The notes beneath the pieces were generated by a model. It did not search any database, had not been told where the DNA came from, and saw only the letters and a program-made list of their open reading frames with translations. Position numbers and translations under genes: made by a program. This document shows positions 17,524 to 25,782 of a DNA stretch of 49,586 nt, piece after piece. How positions within the stretch are numbered: position 1 is the stretch's first letter; the number at the start of each line of letters is the position of its first letter. This DNA comes from Arenibacter sp. F20364 (GTDB lineage: Bacteria > Bacteroidota > Bacteroidia > Flavobacteriales > Flavobacteriaceae), in assembly GCF_023015905.1 (NCBI RefSeq), contig NZ_JALKBD010000033.1, forward strand, positions 1-49,586, given 5' to 3'.

Positions 17524-17587
17524 GTTATAAAGATAGAAAACCATCTTAAATAAATACGATGGTTCAGTATGTCTTGGAAGGGAATAC

Positions 17588-17944
17588 TCAATCCATTTCC
17601 TTATCTATATTTTTTGTTATGTTATACCCAATAAAGAGCGCGACACCAGCTAGAAGAAAAATACTTCCGGGGAAGGCCACTTCTTTTCCAACATTTAGGT
17701 TTTCACTTAAAAATCCTGCCACAATGATACCCAAACCAATTCCCATGAGCAATAAGGCTAGATTTAAAATCAGAATCTTCCATATTGGGGCAGTTCTTTC
17801 CCTTTTTCCCCTAATAAAAATACTGGCGTCCGCACCTTTTTCTATAAGTGCAAGGCGTTCCTTGTTCCTAGTAGAGAAATAGAGGTAGGATATTCCAAAA
17901 ATTACAATAAATAGACAAATAAAAACAAATCCTGGTCCTATCAT
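17588..17944 (-). CDS. Small membrane protein, DUF6249-like
   Basis: The start chosen is ATG 17944 (118 residues, MIGPGFVFICLF) because the first helix begins there; the longer open frame to 17998 adds a polar stretch. Three hydrophobic segments are visible: residues about 4-22, 53-75 and 84-105. Between the first and second is a charged stretch (RNKERLALIEKGADASIF) typical of small Bacteroidota proteins found next to ECF sigma factor genes, as here. It is divergent from the sigma gene with about 130 bases between them. The role is unknown, perhaps envelope sensing. Confidence 0.7.
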   Translation of the reverse strand: MIGPGFVFICLFIVIFGISYLYFSTRNKERLALIEKGADASIFIRGKRERTAPIWKILILNLALLLMGIGLGIIVAGFLSENLNVGKEVAFPGSIFLLAGVALFIGYNITKNIDKEMD

Positions 17945-18038
17945 TTTGTTGAATTTTAATTGATTAATTTTAATGTGTTTTAGCGTATGACGATACATTA
18001 TTAAGGATGGTTACAATTTTTTCTGAATATTTTCTTGA

Positions 18039-18046
18039 TAATTTTG
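18039..18046 (+). promoter_or_regulatory. Promoter -7 box for the ECF sigma operon
   Basis: TAATTTTG matches TAnnTTTG, 27 bases before ATG 18074. No good -33 TTG. Confidence 0.5.
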
Positions 18047-18073
18047 TAACCCAAAGCTTAAGAGGTACGTCAT

Positions 18074-18664
18074 ATGTCCAATATGTCCACATACGACGAC
18101 CAACAAATAATAGACCGGATTTTAAGTGGTAATGCCAATAGTTTTGCACTGTTAGTGGATCGCTACAAGGATTTGGTATTTTTATTGGCTTTACGGATGA
18201 TGAAAAATAGGGAGGAAGCGGAGGAAGTTGCCCAAGATACCTTTTTAAAGACTTATAAATCCTTAAATAAGTTTAAGGGGGAATCAAAGTTTTCCACTTG
18301 GATTTATAAGATTGGATATAATACTTGTTTGGATAGATTAAAAAAAAGTAAAAAAGAGCAACATTTGGTGCGGATCGATCAGTTTACTGTCAACCAAATA
18401 AAAACTTTGGATTCAGCCTTGGAATATATGGAACTTGAGGAACGAAGGAAGGTGATTCAAGATTGTTTGGATTTGTTGCCAAGTGAGGATAGTTTTTTAT
18501 TGACCTTGTTTTATTATGATGGAAGGTCATCGGAAGAGATTTCCAAGATTGTAGATCTTACAACGACCAATGTAAAAGTTAGGTTGTTTAGAAGTCGAAA
18601 AAAATTGGCAACAATTCTCAAGAATCGACTGGAGCCTGAAATAATTGAGAACTATGAAAGATGA
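18074..18664 (+). CDS. ECF-type RNA polymerase sigma-70 factor
   Basis: The 196-residue protein has sigma region 2 at about 25-95 (FALLVDRYKDLVFLLALRMMKNREEAEEVAQDTFLKTYK...FSTWIYKIGYNTCLDRLKK) and region 4 at about 130-180 (LLPSEDSFLLTLFYYDGRSSEEISKIVDLTTTNVKVRLFRSRKKL). There is no region 1.1 or 3, which fits the extracytoplasmic function class. ATG at 18083 is an alternative start. The downstream gene overlaps its 3' end and encodes a membrane protein that may hold it inactive. Confidence 0.93.
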   Translation: MSNMSTYDDQQIIDRILSGNANSFALLVDRYKDLVFLLALRMMKNREEAEEVAQDTFLKTYKSLNKFKGESKFSTWIYKIGYNTCLDRLKKSKKEQHLVRIDQFTVNQIKTLDSALEYMELEERRKVIQDCLDLLPSEDSFLLTLFYYDGRSSEEISKIVDLTTTNVKVRLFRSRKKLATILKNRLEPEIIENYER

Positions 18665-19067
18665 TACCATAGAAGCGGAACTGGACAAATTAATGGGCAA
18701 GATTCTCAAGGATGAAGCCTTGGATCCGCCTTCACTGGATTTTACGGCTGGAGTAATGGCTTGTATTCAGGCGGTGAAGGATAATCCTACTACTGTATAT
18801 GAGCCTTTGATTTCCAAAAAGGCTTGGGGAATTTTAAGTGTTGGACTTTTGCTGGTCTTCGTATATCTATTATTTAAGGAAGATTCTAGCACGGGTAGTA
18901 TGTGGCTTAATAATTTTGAAATACCTCAATTGAAACTTCCCAACGTATTCGTTAGCTTGCCCATCATCGCAATTTCGGATACTTTGGTATATGGTATTTT
19001 GGCTTTCACTATATGTGTATATGTACAAATTTTTGTTCTAAAAAAATATTTGGATAGACGGTTTTAG
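18654..19067 (+). CDS. Two-helix membrane protein, possible anti-sigma partner
   Basis: The preferred start is ATG 18654 (137 residues, MKDDTIEAELDKLM), overlapping the sigma gene by 11 bases; a TTG at 18645 would add three residues. Residues 1-50 form an acidic cytosolic segment with the small-protein pattern DEALDPPSLDFTAGVMACI. Membrane helices follow at about 62-81 and 105-128. The position and topology (soluble N-terminus, membrane C-terminus) fit an anti-sigma factor, but no zinc-binding HxxxCxxC motif is present, so this is inference from context. Confidence 0.7.
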   Translation: MKDDTIEAELDKLMGKILKDEALDPPSLDFTAGVMACIQAVKDNPTTVYEPLISKKAWGILSVGLLLVFVYLLFKEDSSTGSMWLNNFEIPQLKLPNVFVSLPIIAISDTLVYGILAFTICVYVQIFVLKKYLDRRF

Positions 19068-19078
19068 TGTAGGCTCCA

Positions 19079-19438
19079 TTATATTTCAATATAGTAATAC
19101 GCCCAGTACATTAGAACAAATTGAAGTGGAATTCTCAGTATTAGGATCCACTTTGGGATTCCTGCAGATTCTTTTTCACCCCTTAACATATAAAAGTGGA
19201 CCAAAAGAAACACGACCAACATTAGAATGATGCCGATTACAGCCATATTTTTGGTGGTTGGAAAGCATAGAGCCAGGCCCAATAGAATTTCGGCCATGCC
19301 ACTAAGGGATACTAGAAGTTTGTGATTGGGCAAGTATCTGGGCATAATCCGTAGATACACTTTGGGAACAATAAAATGCATTGTTCCGGCCAATACATAC
19401 ATAGATGCTAAAAGGTAGAGGTGCCACGGGTAGTCCAT
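19079..19438 (-). CDS. DoxX-like small membrane protein
   Basis: The 119-residue protein has four predicted membrane helices: residues about 5-24, 43-60, 65-85 and 97-116. The pattern of the first half (YVLAGTMHFIVPKVYLRIMPRYLPNHKLLVSLSGMAEILLGLAL) matches the DoxX/MauE superfamily. The substrate and role of this subfamily are not established. It is convergent with the sigma/anti-sigma pair (11-base gap) and precedes no other gene. Confidence 0.8.
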   Translation of the reverse strand: MDYPWHLYLLASMYVLAGTMHFIVPKVYLRIMPRYLPNHKLLVSLSGMAEILLGLALCFPTTKNMAVIGIILMLVVFLLVHFYMLRGEKESAGIPKWILILRIPLQFVLMYWAYYYIEI

Positions 19439-19458
19439 TTGGTAAAGGTATAAATAAA

Positions 19459-19490
19459 AGAAGCTGAATTACTAGGGTAATTCAGCTTCT
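19459..19490 (-). terminator. Intrinsic terminator of htpG
   Basis: Perfect 14-base stem (19459-19472 and 19477-19490) with loop TAGG. On the minus strand it is followed by a T-rich tract, and it lies 21 bases after the htpG stop. Confidence 0.88.
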
Positions 19491-19511
19491 TAATTTTTAA
19501 AAAGCAAGTGA

Positions 19512-21398
19512 TTACTTCACCATTTCATAGCTTCTTTTAATGAACTTTGTAAGTTCTTCGCCTTTTAAAAGACCTTTGGACAAACGTGCCAGGTCTAGGG
19601 ACTGGTTAATAAGCCGCTCCTTCTTTTTGGCCGTCTTTGTATTTAGTATTTCAGAAACCAACTCATGATTGGTGTTCACTACCAAATTGTACATTTCGGG
19701 CATATTTCCCATACCGAACATTCCACCGCCACCTGTTTGCTGCATTTCTTTCATACGTCTCATAAATTCTGGTTCCGTGATAATGAACGGAGAGGAACTG
19801 CTATCCATGGCTTCCAATTGAATGGTATAGCTTTTATTGTTGATAGCGGTCTCAATATCGGTTTTTAAGGTCTCTTTTTCCTCATCGGACAATTTGGAGA
19901 TTTGGGTATCCTCTTTTTTGATTAGATTGTCCAAATGATCTGCGTCCACACGTGCAAAGGAAATTTTCTCCTTAGAGGTTTCCAGTTTTTGCATTAAGTG
20001 CGATACTATTGGGGAATCTAACAATAACACTTCAAACCCTTTGGCCTTGGCCGCCTCTATATAACTATGCTGCTCTTCCTTGTTGGAGGCATAAAGTATT
20101 ACCAATTTATCATCCTTGTCCGTTTGATTGGCCTTTAACTTCTCCTGTAGTTCTTCAAAAGTATAGTAGGTCCCGTCTACAGTTGGATAGAGAGCAAATT
20201 TGTCCGCTTTTTCAAAGAATTTGTCTTCAGAAAGCATTCCGTATTCAATGACGATTTTAATATCGTTCCATTTAGCCTCAAAATCTTCCCTATTGTTTTT
20301 AAACAGGGAGTTTAATTTATCGGCGACCTTACGGGTGATATAGGTCGAAATCTTCTTCACCGCACCATCGGCCTGTAAGTATGATCTACTAACGTTCAAT
20401 GGAATATCCGGAGAATCTATAACCCCTCTCAACATGGTCAAAAACTCAGGAACAATTCCCTCTACGTTGTCTGTGACAAAAACCTGATTTTGGTATAATT
20501 GAATTCTATCCTTTTGGGTATTTAAATCATTTGTCAGTTTGGGGAAATACAATATCCCGGTCAGATTAAAAGGATAGTCTACGTTTAGGTGAATGTGGAA
20601 TAAAGGCTCCTCAAATTGCATTGGGTATAGTTCCCTGTAGAATCCTTTATAGTCCTCATCCTTTAATTCCGTCGGCTGTTTTGTCCATGCAGGATTAGGG
20701 TTGTTGATTATGTTGTCAACCTCCTTTGTAGGTGCTGGATCTTCTTCTTTTGCGCCTTCCGGTTTTGGGAGTGTCTCCGTGGTTGTCCCAAACTTAATAG
20801 GGATAGGCATAAACTTGTTGTACTTTTTAAGTAGGGTGCCAATTTTACCCTCATCCAAAAATTCTGTGGAATCATCGGCTATATGGAGTATTATTTCCGT
20901 TCCACGGGTGGTTTTTTTAGCCTTTTTTAAAGTGAAATTAGGAGATCCATCACAGGTCCAATGTGCAGCCGGCTCGTCTTTGTAGCTCTTGGTGATAATC
21001 TCAACTTTAGCGGCAACCATAAATGCCGAATAGAACCCAAGGCCAAAATGACCTATAATACCGGAGTCTTTTGCGGAATCCTTGTATTTGTCCAGGAATT
21101 CCTCAGCCCCAGAAAAGGCAATTTCGTTTATATATTTCTGTACTTCCTCCTCGGTCATACCCACGCCTTCATCAATAATATGGATCTTTTTACCTTCCTT
21201 ATCGATCTTTACTTCAATAAGTGGATTTCCATATTCAACTTTGGCTTCCCCTATGGTGGAAAGGTGCTTTAGTTTTAAGGTTGCATCCGTTGCGTTCGAA
21301 ATAAGCTCCCGTAAAAATATTTCATGGTCGCTGTATAAGAATTTTTTTATGAGCGGAAATATGTTCTCTACGGAAACATTGATCTTGCCTGTGGCCAT
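19512..21398 (-). CDS. htpG: Molecular chaperone HtpG (Hsp90)
   Basis: This is a 628-residue cytosolic ATP-dependent Hsp90. The GHKL ATPase motifs are visible at the N-terminus: LRELISNATDA (residues about 25-35), DEGVGMTEEE (about 76-85) and GHFGLGFYSAF (about 115-127). The middle domain carries the conserved GILYFPK and SRSYLQ region, and the C-terminal dimerisation domain ends in YEMVK. Residues about 215-240 contain an acidic, proline-rich insert (EGAKEEDPAPTKEVD), as in other Bacteroidota HtpG proteins. Repeats resembling a heat-shock control region lie 35-77 bases upstream. Confidence 0.96.
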   Translation of the reverse strand: MATGKINVSVENIFPLIKKFLYSDHEIFLRELISNATDATLKLKHLSTIGEAKVEYGNPLIEVKIDKEGKKIHIIDEGVGMTEEEVQKYINEIAFSGAEEFLDKYKDSAKDSGIIGHFGLGFYSAFMVAAKVEIITKSYKDEPAAHWTCDGSPNFTLKKAKKTTRGTEIILHIADDSTEFLDEGKIGTLLKKYNKFMPIPIKFGTTTETLPKPEGAKEEDPAPTKEVDNIINNPNPAWTKQPTELKDEDYKGFYRELYPMQFEEPLFHIHLNVDYPFNLTGILYFPKLTNDLNTQKDRIQLYQNQVFVTDNVEGIVPEFLTMLRGVIDSPDIPLNVSRSYLQADGAVKKISTYITRKVADKLNSLFKNNREDFEAKWNDIKIVIEYGMLSEDKFFEKADKFALYPTVDGTYYTFEELQEKLKANQTDKDDKLVILYASNKEEQHSYIEAAKAKGFEVLLLDSPIVSHLMQKLETSKEKISFARVDADHLDNLIKKEDTQISKLSDEEKETLKTDIETAINNKSYTIQLEAMDSSSSPFIITEPEFMRRMKEMQQTGGGGMFGMGNMPEMYNLVVNTNHELVSEILNTKTAKKKERLINQSLDLARLSKGLLKGEELTKFIKRSYEMVK

Positions 21399-21432
21399 AC
21401 TTCTAATTTTTTTAAGTTTTACGACTTACCAC

Positions 21433-21475
21433 TGTCAAAAAAAATACCAATGTTGGCAGAAGTGACAAACTGACA
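21433..21475 (-). promoter_or_regulatory. TGTCA-type repeats and GG-N10-GA element before htpG
   Basis: In the htpG direction the order is TGTCA (21471-21475), TGTCA (21463-21467), TGCCA (21454-21458), then TTGG...TTGA spanning 21450-21435 with exactly ten bases between GG and GA. The last part has the spacing of a sigma-54 -24/-12 promoter and the repeats have a regular 8-9-base period. The start codon is about 37 bases downstream. This is a candidate stress-control region. Confidence 0.45.
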
Positions 21476-21669
21476 TTTTTTGGAAGCTGTTCTAATGCCC
21501 TAAATGTCATTGCGGATAATGAAATTTCAATCATGGCCTTATGATTATTATCAGGAAACATGCGTATATTTTTATTTATATTGGATGGCGCTAAATTTAT
21601 TTCTCATATTTTAGATTTTATTTAAAAAAAAAAGGGGCGGTTGCTCCGTAAAACTTAATTTTCCAATAC

Positions 21670-22680
21670 ATGTTCAATTCAAAAATAACAGGTCTGGGTT
21701 ACTATGTACCCAAAAATGTAGTTACCAACGATGATTTGTCTAAAATAATGGACACCAATGATGAATGGATCCAGGAGAGGACCGGTATCCAAGAAAGGCG
21801 CCATGTTGTTAAAGGTGATGGGGATACCACTACCACTATGGGCGTAAAGGCCGCCAAAATTGCGATAGAACGCTCTGGAATCAATAAAAATGATATAGAC
21901 TTTATTGTCTTTGCTACCTTAAGTCCCGATTATTATTTTCCTGGCCCTGGGGTCCTAGTACAACGGGATTTGGATATAAAAACCGTTGGTGCCTTGGATG
22001 TACGCAACCAGTGCTCTGGATTTGTATATGCCCTGTCCGTCGCAGATCAGTATATAAAAACGGGTATGTACAAAAATATTTTGGTAATCGGATCCGAACT
22101 GCATTCCCACGGACTTGATATGACCACTAGGGGTAGGGGAGTTTCGGTAATTTTTGGCGATGGAGCCGGAGCTGCAATCCTTAGTAGGGAGGAAGATACC
22201 AAAAAAGGCATACTGTCCACCCATTTGCATTCCCAAGGTGAACATGCGGAGGAATTGTCACTTATAGCGCCCGGCATGGGAAAGCGTTGGGTCAATGATA
22301 TTCTGGAGGATAATGACCCCAATGATGAGTCCTATTTGCCCTATATGAACGGTCCGTTTGTTTTCAAGAATGCTGTAGTCCGATTTAGTGAAGTGATCAT
22401 TGAAGGATTAAAAACTAATAATCTGGAGGCAAAGGACATAGACATGTTGGTTCCTCATCAGGCCAATCTAAGGATATCCCAATACATTCAAAAAAAGTTT
22501 GGTCTTGACGATGATCAAGTTTTCAACAATATTATGAAATACGGGAATACTACTGCTGCTTCAATACCCATAGCTTTGACCGAAGCTTGGGAGCAGGGCA
22601 AAATTAAATCTGGAGATTTGGTAGTGTTGGCTGCCTTTGGAAGTGGATTTACTTGGGGCAGCGTCATAATAAGATGGTAG
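21670..22680 (+). CDS. 3-oxoacyl-ACP synthase III family protein (FabH-like)
   Basis: This 336-residue thiolase-fold enzyme has the FabH catalytic triad Cys115 (RNQCSGF), His263 (PHQANLRI) and Asn293 (YGNTTAAS), plus the C-terminal FGSGFTWGS. FabH starts fatty acid synthesis by condensing acetyl- or branched acyl-CoA with malonyl-ACP. This copy has NQCSGF in place of the usual ACAGF and an insert near residues 205-230, so it may be a paralogue with a different acyl substrate. It is a single-gene unit closed by a strong terminator and lies far from other fab genes. Confidence 0.88.
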   Translation: MFNSKITGLGYYVPKNVVTNDDLSKIMDTNDEWIQERTGIQERRHVVKGDGDTTTTMGVKAAKIAIERSGINKNDIDFIVFATLSPDYYFPGPGVLVQRDLDIKTVGALDVRNQCSGFVYALSVADQYIKTGMYKNILVIGSELHSHGLDMTTRGRGVSVIFGDGAGAAILSREEDTKKGILSTHLHSQGEHAEELSLIAPGMGKRWVNDILEDNDPNDESYLPYMNGPFVFKNAVVRFSEVIIEGLKTNNLEAKDIDMLVPHQANLRISQYIQKKFGLDDDQVFNNIMKYGNTTAASIPIALTEAWEQGKIKSGDLVVLAAFGSGFTWGSVIIRW

Positions 22681-22718
22681 AAGTTTTAGAAATTGGAATT
22701 TATGGGACTATAAAAACA

Positions 22719-22744
22719 AAACCCGGAACAAATGTTCCGGGTTT
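22719..22744 (+). terminator. Intrinsic terminator of the FabH-like gene
   Basis: Perfect 11-base stem AAACCCGGAAC/GTTCCGGGTTT (22719-22729, 22734-22744) with loop AAAT. Confidence 0.9.
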
Positions 22745-22745
22745 C

Positions 22746-23494
22746 TCTCATTGATAGACTATACTAAACACTAACCATTAACTATAAATATATAGCGTTA
22801 TCAATGACCAAAATCTTTATGTACTTATTAAAGTACGAATATTCTCTTACCTGCTTACAACTATTAACACACTTTAACTTCAAAATAGCAGTGTGTTAAC
22901 ACCTAATTTTTGGGTGTCGTTCCTAACAAGAAATAAACCAGTAAATTTTAATTGCATTGTGGCTATAGAACTGGGGGAACTATGCCTGGGACAAAATAAG
23001 GACTAATTATTTTATTATCAAAGCATGTATGTCACAACTTTATCATAATTTTCTATAATGCGGCTTTAATACTATTGATTTTATGGGGCTAATATGCATT
23101 TACAACTGTAATCAGTGAGGAATATGAGCTTAATTTTATGTCTGTAAATTGCTATAAATCAGTGTTTAGTGTAATTTTTGTAAGATTATATGTTATTGGC
23201 CTTGTTGCTACTTCCTAATTATTGGCTTATTGGATAAGAGTTTTTAGATTTAAAAATAATTGGAAAGGTGGTTAAGCGATAAAGGGTTATTTGTATCGAT
23301 AAGCGGTAACTGGGCAAAGAAAGGCTTTGCAAATTTTATGGTGGGAATAGGATTTGTTATCCTTCATTCGGAAGCACATATCCCAAAATGTAATTAAAAG
23401 GAAATGTTTTGTAGTAGATCCTTTGCGGTTTACTTTCTTTAAGTCTGCAAATTTACTTTTGGAGCGAATGCCCTAATATAATGTTATAAAATTG
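22746..23494. other. About 750 bases without a gene
   Basis: All frames are closed by frequent stops; the longest fragments are under 30 codons and unconvincing. No tRNA-like fold was seen. Two neighbouring hairpin arms stand out: TTAACACAC at 22864-22872 pairing with GTGTGTTAA at 22891-22899, then ACACC...GGTGT at about 22900-22917. The region could hold an unannotated small RNA or be the remains of a lost gene; nothing further can be supported. Confidence 0.5.
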
Positions 23495-23507
23495 TAATTT
23501 TGTGGAT

Positions 23508-24125
23508 ATGGAATTTTCATCTAAATTATTGGAAAATGCGGTCTATGAGATGTCCCAATTACCGGGTATAGGCAAACGCACGGCATTGAGGTTGGTCCTG
23601 CATCTGTTAAAACAGCCAAAGGGGCAAACGGCCAGATTGGCCGATTCCTTGGTCAATTTGAAAGACAATATCAAATACTGTAAAAACTGCCATAATATTT
23701 CCGATGTTGAGGTTTGCGAGATTTGTTCAAACCCCAGGAGGGAAGAAAGTGTTGTTTGTGTAGTGGAGGATATTCGTGATGTAATGGCTATAGAGAATAC
23801 AGGTCAGTTTTTAGGTCTTTACCATGTTCTGGGCGGGAAAATTTCCCCCATGGAAGGAGTTGGCCCTCAGGACTTAACTATTTTTTCTTTGGTTGACAAA
23901 GCAAAACAGGGAAAAATAAAAGAATTGATTTTTGCATTAAGTTCTACCATGGAGGGGGATACCACTAACTTTTATATTTACAAGCAATTGGAAGGGTTGG
24001 GTATTAAAACTTCGACCATTGCAAGGGGTATTGCAGTAGGGGACGAATTGGAATATGCCGATGAAGTCACTTTGGGAAGAAGTATTCTCAATAGAATTCC
24101 GTTTGAGAATTCATTAAAAGTTTAA
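23508..24125 (+). CDS. recR: Recombination mediator protein RecR
   Basis: The chosen start is ATG 23508 (205 residues, [10 protein letters not shown]), which gives the usual RecR N-terminus; a GTG at 23502 adds two residues. Residues 11-35 form the helix-hairpin-helix ([17 protein letters not shown]), Cys58, Cys61, Cys70 and Cys73 bind zinc, and the Toprim domain begins at [14 protein letters not shown] and includes [16 protein letters not shown]. RecR acts with RecF/RecO to load RecA on gapped DNA. A -7-like TAATTTTG (23495-23502) ends only five bases before the start, so the mRNA may have almost no leader. Confidence 0.95.
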   Translation: MEFSSKLLENAVYEMSQLPGIGKRTALRLVLHLLKQPKGQTARLADSLVNLKDNIKYCKNCHNISDVEVCEICSNPRREESVVCVVEDIRDVMAIENTGQFLGLYHVLGGKISPMEGVGPQDLTIFSLVDKAKQGKIKELIFALSSTMEGDTTNFYIYKQLEGLGIKTSTIARGIAVGDELEYADEVTLGRSILNRIPFENSLKV

Positions 24126-24178
24126 ACGTCATTACTAAAAAGTATGAATAAAAGTGAAAAATATGGTCTTTTATTTGT

Positions 24179-24186
24179 TAGTTTTG
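24179..24186 (+). promoter_or_regulatory. Promoter -7 box for the E2 gene
   Basis: TAGTTTTG matches TAnnTTTG followed by CA, 37 bases before ATG 24224. No clear -33 TTG. Confidence 0.5.
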
Positions 24187-24223
24187 CAAATTATTAATCA
24201 TAATTAGTGTATTAAATAAGGAT

Positions 24224-25627
24224 ATGTCAAAATTTGAGCTAAAATTGCCGCAAATGGGAGAGAGTGTTGCCGAGGCCACATTAACCTCATGGCTGAAAGA
24301 AGTTGGCGATACCATAGAGATGGACGAAGCTGTTTTTGAAATTGCCACTGACAAGGTAGATTCTGAAGTTCCTAGCGAGGTAGATGGCATTTTGGTTGAG
24401 AAATTATTCAATATAGATGATGTAGTTAAGGTGGGCCAGACAGTCGCCATAATAGAAATAAACGGAAGTGATTTTGATTCTGATCATGATCATGACAGCC
24501 ATGTTGCTACTGTAAAAGATGATGCTCCCAACAAAGCGGCCGAGGAATTGGAGGTTGCGGTAATGACTGCCAAAGAAAGTGTCAGCGCTCCGGTAATGGA
24601 TTACAGTAGTACAGATAGGTTTTATTCTCCTTTGGTAAAAAATATAGCGAAGCAGGAGGGAATAACTATCGCTGAGTTGGATACTATTAGTGGTACGGGA
24701 AGTGAAGGCAGGGTGACCAAAAATGATATATTGGACTACTTGGCTGGTGGAAAGACAGGCGCAGCTAAACCTTTTGAGGAAAAAGAGGAAAAAATGGTAG
24801 AGGATGAAGTGCCCGCAGTCGAAAAAGTGGTACAGTCAAGCAATCTCGCTCCTATTAAAAAAGAGGAAGTAAAGCAAGAAGATGTTAGGCAGGTTCCGGA
24901 GAAGGAACAGCCCAGCAATGGGGACGAATATATTCCTTTGACACGTATGGGCAAATTGATCGTACAGCATATGACCGCAAGTGTCAATACCTCTGCCCAT
25001 GTGCAAAGTTTTGTTGAGGTAGATGTGACCAATGTGGTAAATTGGCGAAATAAGGTCAAGGATGCCTTTGAAAAGAGGGAAGGCGAGAAGCTTACTTTTA
25101 CCCCCATCTTTATGGAAGCTGTGGCCAAAGCATTGAAAAAGTACCCCATGGTCAACATATCCCTTGACGGAGATACCGTAATAAAGAAAAAGAATATAAA
25201 TATTGGAATGGCCGCAGCCTTGGCCGATGGAAATTTGATTGTTCCGGTGATTAAAAATGCCGATCAGTTAAATCTGGTGGGTATGGCAAAGGCAGTAAAC
25301 GATTTAGCCAAGAGGGCCAGAAACAATGCGTTAAAACCGGATGAGGTAAAGGACGGTACTTATACCGTGACCAATGTTGGTACCTTTGGCAGCGTTTTTG
25401 GTACGCCGATTATCAATCAGCCACAGGTGGGGATACTGGCTTTGGGGGCTATACGTAAAATGCCGGCCGTAGTAGAAACCAAGGAAGGCGACTTTATTGC
25501 TATCAGAAGTAAGATGTATTTGTCCCATAGTTATGATCATAGGGTGGTGAACGGGGCCTTGGGCGGAATGTTCGTAAAGGCCGTTGCCGATTACCTGGAG
25601 GCTTGGGACTTAAATAGGGAAGTTTAG
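24224..25627 (+). CDS. 2-oxoacid dehydrogenase E2 component (dihydrolipoamide acyltransferase)
   Basis: This 467-residue core subunit of a 2-oxoacid dehydrogenase complex has a single lipoyl domain at residues 1-78, with lipoylated Lys44 in TDKVDSEVP. The E1/E3-binding domain lies at about 132-172 (FYSPLVKNIAKQEGI...GSEGRVTKNDILDYL). An acidic/proline linker follows, then the catalytic domain from about 235. The lipoyl motif resembles the branched-chain type. The catalytic signature reads DHRVVNG with His439, where most E2 enzymes have DHRxxDG, so Asn443 replaces the conserved Asp. E1 and E3 genes are not adjacent. A terminator-like hairpin follows. Confidence 0.9.
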   Translation: MSKFELKLPQMGESVAEATLTSWLKEVGDTIEMDEAVFEIATDKVDSEVPSEVDGILVEKLFNIDDVVKVGQTVAIIEINGSDFDSDHDHDSHVATVKDDAPNKAAEELEVAVMTAKESVSAPVMDYSSTDRFYSPLVKNIAKQEGITIAELDTISGTGSEGRVTKNDILDYLAGGKTGAAKPFEEKEEKMVEDEVPAVEKVVQSSNLAPIKKEEVKQEDVRQVPEKEQPSNGDEYIPLTRMGKLIVQHMTASVNTSAHVQSFVEVDVTNVVNWRNKVKDAFEKREGEKLTFTPIFMEAVAKALKKYPMVNISLDGDTVIKKKNINIGMAAALADGNLIVPVIKNADQLNLVGMAKAVNDLAKRARNNALKPDEVKDGTYTVTNVGTFGSVFGTPIINQPQVGILALGAIRKMPAVVETKEGDFIAIRSKMYLSHSYDHRVVNGALGGMFVKAVADYLEAWDLNREV

Positions 25628-25670
25628 GTGGAAAGGTAGCACCGATTCCCAAATTCTAATTACACAATGG

Positions 25671-25714
25671 AAACCTATTGTACTGTGTTTATATGACACA
25701 ATACAATAGGTTTT
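25671..25714 (+). terminator. Intrinsic terminator of the E2 gene
   Basis: Long stem: AAACCTATTGTA (25671-25682) pairs with TACAATAGGTTT (25702-25713), continued by TGTGT/ACACA after one C/A mismatch, loop TTATATG, and a short T run. Confidence 0.82.
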
Positions 25715-25782
25715 GGTTATATTATAGGAATCTTTCGTTTTTATATGGTCCTTCCGATATATTTGGTTTTTAAACTAATTAC

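Noticed and set aside
22746..23494. Short ORFs such as a 26-codon hydrophobic frame near 23140
   Set aside because: They are very short, without a promoter of the local type or recognisable family; chance frames in AT-rich DNA.
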